Shown one piece after another: positions 7,893 to 11,604 of a DNA stretch of 11,604 bases. A program made the translations under genes and the position numbers. Positions within the stretch are counted from its first letter, which is position 1. Each line of letters begins with the position of its first letter. The stretch comes from Methanobacteriota archaeon (GTDB taxonomy: Archaea > Thermoplasmatota > E2 > DHVEG-1): the NCBI GenBank assembly GCA_903930505.1, contig CAIYYQ010000114.1, positions 1 through 11,604 of the forward strand, given 5' to 3'. The notes beneath the pieces were generated by a model, which saw nothing but the letters and a program-made list of their open reading frames with translations, was not told the origin of the DNA and did no database searches.

Positions 7893-7991
7893 ATGAAAAA
7901 ACAATGTATTATCAGAATGTGCATTTACTGGTTATTGACGAAATATATTTGTGTTGTTGATACACGGGCTGCCTGGGGAGGGAATAACTAA
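7893..7991 (+). CDS. Possible small cysteine-containing membrane or leader peptide (32 aa)
   Basis: This small ORF starts MKKQC and has a hydrophobic, signal-like middle with Cys at residues 5, 10 and 20 (CIIRMCIYWLLTKYICVV), ending AAWGGNN. A G-tract, GGGGGG, ends 12 nt before the ATG, as in the leader of the first peptidase gene. It lies between the shared promoter element and the 93-aa gene, so it would be transcribed with the regulator operon. I recognise no family. It could be a real small membrane peptide, a leader peptide, or the remaining start of a decayed secreted protein gene. Confidence 0.35.
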   Translation: MKKQCIIRMCIYWLLTKYICVVDTRAAWGGNN

Positions 7992-8000
7992 TTATAATTC

Positions 8001-8010
8001 AAGGTGATTG
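8001..8010 (+). promoter_or_regulatory. Strong Shine-Dalgarno sequence ahead of the small membrane protein
   Basis: AAGGTGATTG matches the archaeal anti-SD complement GGAGGTGAT closely. It lies 11 nt before an ATG at 8020 that opens only 8 codons, and 18 nt before the GTG at 8027 that opens the 93-aa frame. The strong site makes translation starting in this region likely, but the spacing to GTG is long. The frame has no ATG or GTG nearer the site. Confidence 0.5.
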
Positions 8011-8026
8011 TAGGGATCGATGGAAC

Positions 8027-8308
8027 GTGAGCACAAGAGAGATTGAGAAAATATTTCATGCCGCTCGTATAAATTTTTTTTCATTGGCATTGTTTCTCTT
8101 ACCTTTTATAAAATATTGGAAGCAAAAAATCCAGCCGCTTCAGTACATCACAGCCACGTTCTTTCCCTTCATATTAAAAGAGGTGCTGTTCACCTATCAT
8201 TTCCTTTTCATGAGTATCACAGAACACATCATTCATATAATAATGAGGATTTGGCAGGGTCATTCCAATCCTGCTCTTTATCGTACCATTGAAGAGACAG
8301 AAATATGA
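8027..8308 (+). CDS. Small hypothetical membrane protein coupled to the winged-helix regulator (93 aa)
   Basis: The product is 93 aa, read from GTG, and I do not recognise the family. The N-terminus is charged (STREIEKIFHAAR). A hydrophobic stretch, NFFSLALFLLPFI, lies at about residues 16-28. After a basic linker (KYWKQK) comes a long second hydrophobic segment at about 37-72, with several His and aromatic residues. The tail is polar and acidic (YRTIEETEI). Two membrane passes are plausible. The stop TGA overlaps the regulator ATG in an ATGA arrangement, which supports both reality and translational coupling. By position it could be a membrane partner or sensor for the regulator, but this is inference. 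The start is uncertain because the Shine-Dalgarno site is 18 nt away. Confidence 0.6.
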   Translation: MSTREIEKIFHAARINFFSLALFLLPFIKYWKQKIQPLQYITATFFPFILKEVLFTYHFLFMSITEHIIHIIMRIWQGHSNPALYRTIEETEI

Positions 8309-9042
8309 AGAAAATATTGCACGGTGAAAACCAGAAGAAAATCTATGATCTCATTGCAAAAAACCCAGGGTTGTATCTCAGTAAAATCGCGGAGATGACG
8401 AACCTGGATGTTTCCCAAACAAAGGATGTTCTCGCTGAGATGGAGAATAAGCGTCTCATTGTTACCGTATCAGAGCATGGAGATAAGCAATGTTATATTG
8501 ATCCGCGTTTGCAAGGAGTTCATCATCGGAAGATCCAGGAGATCAGAAAACAGATCTGTACGCTGATCGCAGAGAATCCAGGGATTTATCTCAGTGAGAT
8601 CGCGGAGATGCTGGGTATGCGGGTTTCTCTCGCAGAGTATCATCTGTTACAACTGGAGAAGGGCGGCATTGTTGTCACTTCGAAAGAGGTTGGTTACCGG
8701 CGATACTATATGGGGAATAGCGACATTGGGGCAAAGGAACGACGATTGCTTTCAATTCTTAGACACAAGATCCCGTTACATATTGTACTTCTTTTGTTGC
8801 AGAAGCGGGTGTTGCAACATAGGGATCTTTTGCGAAGCATTGATATTCCACCGTCAACTCTTACGTACCATATGAATAAATTATTACACGGTGGGATCAT
8901 CGATGTGAATACCTTTGGTGATGAGAGAGGCTATGTTATAAAAGATAGAAAAACAGTGATGTTTTTTCTTACAAAGTATCGATTGTATAGGTTGGCGGAT
9001 GGGTTCAAAGATATCTGGGATGATATCATGAAGACGATGTAG
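8305..9042 (+). CDS. Transcriptional regulator with three winged-helix domains
   Basis: This cytoplasmic DNA-binding protein of 245 aa is built almost wholly of winged helix-turn-helix units. Unit 1 covers about residues 8-70 and unit 2 about 73-140. They are an internal duplication: NPGLYLSKIAEM and NPGIYLSEIAEM sit at matching places, and the DNA is similar too. Unit 3 (about 143-225) has the archaeal pattern PPSTLTYHMNKLLHGGII followed by a GYVI wing. No ligand-binding or metal-binding domain is visible, so any signal probably arrives through a partner. It overlaps the upstream membrane protein by 4 nt (ATGA) and ends 14 nt before the second copy of the shared promoter element. Autoregulation and control of the downstream pilin operon are plausible but inferred from layout. 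Confidence 0.85.
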   Translation: MKKILHGENQKKIYDLIAKNPGLYLSKIAEMTNLDVSQTKDVLAEMENKRLIVTVSEHGDKQCYIDPRLQGVHHRKIQEIRKQICTLIAENPGIYLSEIAEMLGMRVSLAEYHLLQLEKGGIVVTSKEVGYRRYYMGNSDIGAKERRLLSILRHKIPLHIVLLLLQKRVLQHRDLLRSIDIPPSTLTYHMNKLLHGGIIDVNTFGDERGYVIKDRKTVMFFLTKYRLYRLADGFKDIWDDIMKTM

Positions 9043-9056
9043 TCGTCGCGCCTAAG

Positions 9057-9111
9057 ATTTTTGTTCGAATTATTTCCAAAAATTCGAAAATTTTCCAATA
9101 AATTATATAAA
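9057..9111 (+). promoter_or_regulatory. Shared 55-bp promoter element, copy 2 (upstream of the pilin-vWA operon)
   Basis: This is the partner of 7725-7779. It carries the identical core TTTCCAAAAATTCGAA at 9073-9088, a second TTCGAA at 9064-9069, and then TTTTCCAATAAATTATATAA as BRE/TATA (TATA at about 9102-9111). Transcription would start near 9135, giving a leader of about 35 nt to the ATG at 9169. The element starts 14 nt after the regulator stop, so this promoter makes the pilin genes a separate transcription unit. Confidence 0.7.
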
Positions 9112-9168
9112 GTGTCTAATTTATATAAAAATATAAATATATTTGAATTTACTAAACGGTGTAGAAAA

Positions 9169-10740
9169 ATGAAAAATACAAGGAGAAACAATGCAGTATC
9201 AGAAATAATTGGGACCCTTCTCTTATTAGGAATAACGGTATCCCTGTTCTCCGTCGTATCACTTTCCGTTTTTTCCATACAACCACCCACGCCTGCACCA
9301 ACGGTAAACATCGTCTGCACGGCAGAAGGAAATAATCTTATTCTAGATCATTACGGTGGCGAGCCACTCGGTTTAGATACAAAAGTCTTCCTTACAGTAT
9401 GTAACCAATCTCTTGTACAAACAACTGCTGGAGAGCTTTTAGACGAAAAGGGAAAAGCGGATGGTGTTTGGAATATCGGCGAACGACTGGTGTATTCTTT
9501 TGACTATGATGAGGATTATCCAAACGCTGAAGCTCAAGTTGTTGACGCAAAAACAAATTCGATGGTGATGGATGCTATCATCACGATTCCCCCGACGTGC
9601 GATATCGAAGTCAAAATGGTAGCGGATAAAGATTTTCCAGATATTCACAGCAATGTAGTATTTACGATCACTGCAAAAAATTTAGGGGGAAATATCGCGG
9701 CCACACATGTTCAGATAAAGGACAAATTACCAAATGAATTAACCTGTATAAGCGATACGCCGACCAAGGGAACGTATGATCCTAGCACTGGCATCTGGAC
9801 GATAGATACACTGAACACAAGTGAGTCTTGTACACTTCAAATAACTGCAGGTATTAATGAAGTTGGAACAACAACCGGTTTCACTCAACTGGCAATGCTT
9901 TTAGACGGATCTGGAAGTATTCAACCTGCTGATTGGACAACAATGCTGGAGGGGGTAGCAACAGCAGTGGAAGATCCCCGGTGTTTTTCTCAGGATGGCT
10001 CGGTAGAACTCACAGTCATTCAATTTGCTGGCTTCACTTCCCAGTTACACTTTGGCATCTCTGACACCACATTAGAAGCAGGACCAATCGTGATAAATCA
10101 AACAAATAATCACACAGTCGCATCTGCCATTCGAAGTATATCGCAAAAAGGGGGTCCAACTCCTACAGCTATGGGAATTTATCTTGCCGCAGATATCTTA
10201 TCAAATGACACAAATGGTTATCTCCAAGGAACATCATGGCAGGGACTCGGTTCAAGACATTTTAACCCAGGAAATAGACAGATCATCGACGTGATTACCG
10301 ATGGGGCTCCTACTATATGTATGGAGAAAGGTCGATACGATCATATATGGAATTGTTATTCTGATTGTCTTGGATATACGTGTTCCCAACAATCAGCTGA
10401 AAGTGCATTAGCTTATCTACGCAACACTCTTCAGATGGATGATAACGATGAGTTTAATGTTCAAGCAATTAACACTGCACCATATTATATCGATATTCCC
10501 TGGTTAAAAAATAACCTCACGTTTCCACAACCTGGCCACTACGCTCCATCGTTTACCCCTGGGGGATGGGTCTATAATGTTTCAACATATCAAGAGCTCT
10601 GTGTATCTATTCATAAACAGTTCGCCCTTCTTTTCCATTCTATAACGAACACTGCAGTATTGCAACCCTCCTATGCCTGGTTTGTCGACCCTAATTCAAG
10701 AAATAACGCGGCTCGGGTAGATATCGCACCCATGAATTAA
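9169..10740 (+). CDS. Type IV pilin-like surface protein fused to DUF11-like and vWA (MIDAS) domains
   Basis: This 523-aa protein is predicted to be an archaeal type IV prepilin acting outside the cell. Residues 1-9 (MKNTRRNNA) form a basic leader, then VSEIIGTLLLLGITVSL begins a single hydrophobic helix (about 10-36), as in archaeal pilins. Cleavage near Ala9 is inferred. Residues 45-140 fit the archaeal pilin body (LILDHYGGEPLGLDTKV). A DUF11-like Ig domain spans about 144-232. A vWA domain follows with a full MIDAS set: Asp246, Ser248 and Ser250 in DGSGS, Thr331 in GGPTPT, and Asp378 in DVITDGAP. A four-Cys insert (384, 396, 400, 405) follows the MIDAS Asp. There are 11 Cys and 7 N-glycosylation sequons. 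A TTG 108 nt upstream also opens the frame, but it lies inside the promoter element, so the ATG is preferred. A tip adhesin role is inferred. Confidence 0.85.
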   Translation: MKNTRRNNAVSEIIGTLLLLGITVSLFSVVSLSVFSIQPPTPAPTVNIVCTAEGNNLILDHYGGEPLGLDTKVFLTVCNQSLVQTTAGELLDEKGKADGVWNIGERLVYSFDYDEDYPNAEAQVVDAKTNSMVMDAIITIPPTCDIEVKMVADKDFPDIHSNVVFTITAKNLGGNIAATHVQIKDKLPNELTCISDTPTKGTYDPSTGIWTIDTLNTSESCTLQITAGINEVGTTTGFTQLAMLLDGSGSIQPADWTTMLEGVATAVEDPRCFSQDGSVELTVIQFAGFTSQLHFGISDTTLEAGPIVINQTNNHTVASAIRSISQKGGPTPTAMGIYLAADILSNDTNGYLQGTSWQGLGSRHFNPGNRQIIDVITDGAPTICMEKGRYDHIWNCYSDCLGYTCSQQSAESALAYLRNTLQMDDNDEFNVQAINTAPYYIDIPWLKNNLTFPQPGHYAPSFTPGGWVYNVSTYQELCVSIHKQFALLFHSITNTAVLQPSYAWFVDPNSRNNAARVDIAPMN

Positions 10741-10775
10741 TTAACACAACAAAACTGAAAAGGAAAATGAGAGAT

Positions 10776-11604
10776 ATGAAAAGAAAAAAACACAGCATTC
10801 GGAATCTTCATCATTCAAACGATGCCGTAGCCGGCGTCCTTGTTGCCGTGTTATCGGTTGGTCTGATTTTATCTGTTATCTCGATCGTTCAAACCGTGTA
10901 TGTTCCAAAGTGGATGACACAAAAAGAAGCAGAGCATATGGACGCGGTCGCGAACCAGTTTAACCAGTTGAAATTCGCAATTGATACCCAAACAACAACC
11001 AAGCAAATCATTCCCATATCAACATCGATAACCTTGGGGAGCAAAGAGATGGAGTTTCTCGTCTCCCAACGTGCATATGGCTCGCTGGATATCGTATTTA
11101 ATGAATATATGATAAATATCACAAACGCGACACAAACCGTCTCCTATTCACAAATGGGAATCATTAAATATTCCTCAAAAAACACGTATTTCCTTGATCA
11201 GTCGTATATTTACGAGAACGGGGCGATCGTTTTACATCAATCCTCTGGGGACGCGATGGTGACCAGGCCATCGCTATTTATCGCTGGCGGGTCAGCTAAT
11301 TTTTACATGGTAAGAATCTCAGGAATCGGTGGAAAAACGTCGTTAAGTGGATATGGATCGTATCCAATACAGACCATGTTTTCATGTAACACCACTACAG
11401 TTATTCCACAGGTCTCACAAATTAATATTACTACGAAATATCCGAAAGCCTGGAACACGTCTCTGAACAATACGCTTGTACAGGCATGGTTGGATCCTGG
11501 AAGTGCTTTTCAAATTACGGATATTCCTGACGGAATACAGATTAATTTTTTCGATACAAATAAGATGGATTTTACTATCATAATGAATGATATTAATGTT
11601 CAGA
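10776..11604 (+). CDS. Second pilin-like secreted surface protein, partial at the window edge
   Basis: At least 276 aa are visible, and the frame is open to the end of the window. A basic N-terminus (MKRKKHSIRNLHH) precedes SNDAVAGVLVAVLSVGLIL, a single hydrophobic helix with the spacing of an archaeal pilin-type signal. It is followed by a probable helical stalk (MTQKEAEHMDAVANQFNQL) and a beta-rich exterior with six N-x-S/T sequons and one Cys. This layout resembles archaeal pilin-like families described beside pilins, such as the DUF7289 group; that name is a guess. It lies 35 nt after the vWA pilin without its own promoter, so co-transcription is likely. The ATG at 10776 is preferred over an in-frame ATG at 10767 because AGGA at 10761-10764 is too close to the latter. 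Confidence 0.75.
   Translation, partial: MKRKKHSIRNLHHSNDAVAGVLVAVLSVGLILSVISIVQTVYVPKWMTQKEAEHMDAVANQFNQLKFAIDTQTTTKQIIPISTSITLGSKEMEFLVSQRAYGSLDIVFNEYMINITNATQTVSYSQMGIIKYSSKNTYFLDQSYIYENGAIVLHQSSGDAMVTRPSLFIAGGSANFYMVRISGIGGKTSLSGYGSYPIQTMFSCNTTTVIPQVSQINITTKYPKAWNTSLNNTLVQAWLDPGSAFQITDIPDGIQINFFDTNKMDFTIIMNDINVQ

Noticed and set aside
8020..8046. ATG at 8020 with good spacing from the strong Shine-Dalgarno site
   Set aside because: It opens only 8 codons (MEREHKRD). I kept the overlapping GTG frame because it leads into the regulator by an ATGA overlap, though a tiny leader peptide cannot be ruled out.
9061..9168. Longer N-terminus of the pilin-vWA protein from the upstream TTG
   Set aside because: The extra 36 codons overlap the shared promoter and TATA box, and they would bury the prepilin leader, which must be near the N-terminus.
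8931..9320. 129-codon ORF on the minus strand across the regulator end and pilin start
   Set aside because: It covers the copy 2 promoter and the pilin start in antisense. Its composition reflects the reversed pilin helix and AT-rich promoter.

Overview
The window looks archaeal, probably Thermoplasmatota or a related euryarchaeal lineage. The evidence is AT-rich TATA-box promoters, prepilins with an archaeal type IV pilin N-terminus, small winged-helix regulators, and secreted gingipain-like (C25) peptidases carrying PKD, CARDB, NosD-type beta-helix and dockerin-like modules. The lineage is inferred from these domain combinations, because there is no rRNA or other phylogenetic marker here. 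All supported genes are on the + strand. I found no tRNA, rRNA, CRISPR array, insertion sequence or integrase.

Region 1 (1-7426) holds two large secreted C25 peptidase genes in tandem, each with its own promoter. The first (860 aa) has a signal peptide, a gingipain propeptide, a catalytic domain with a visible His/Cys pair, an Ig-like domain, a PKD-like domain and a two-repeat dockerin-like C-terminus. The second (1437 aa) has the same two ends but carries a CARDB domain and two right-handed beta-helix segments in between. The two proteins end in almost the same 65-69 residue module. A third, out-of-frame copy of one calcium-loop repeat overlaps the stop of the second gene. The 2736-3112 gap holds a stem-loop terminator and a TATA promoter.

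Region 2 (7427-9042) starts with a gene-poor, T-rich stretch containing the vestigial repeat, a probable terminator and a promoter. It is followed by a 32-codon small ORF, a 93-aa membrane protein, and a 245-aa regulator with three winged helices whose start overlaps the membrane protein stop by 4 nt.

Region 3 (9043-11604) encodes a type IV pilin-like protein fused to a DUF11-like and a vWA (MIDAS) domain. It is followed 35 nt later by a second pilin-like surface protein that runs off the window. The promoter of this operon shares a 55-bp ungapped block (about 45 matches) with the promoter upstream of the regulator operon, and the regulator gene lies between the two copies. My working hypothesis is that the regulator, perhaps with its small membrane partner, controls both itself and a surface adhesin/pilus operon, next to two cell-surface proteases. 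The shared block is seen directly; the regulatory link is inference.
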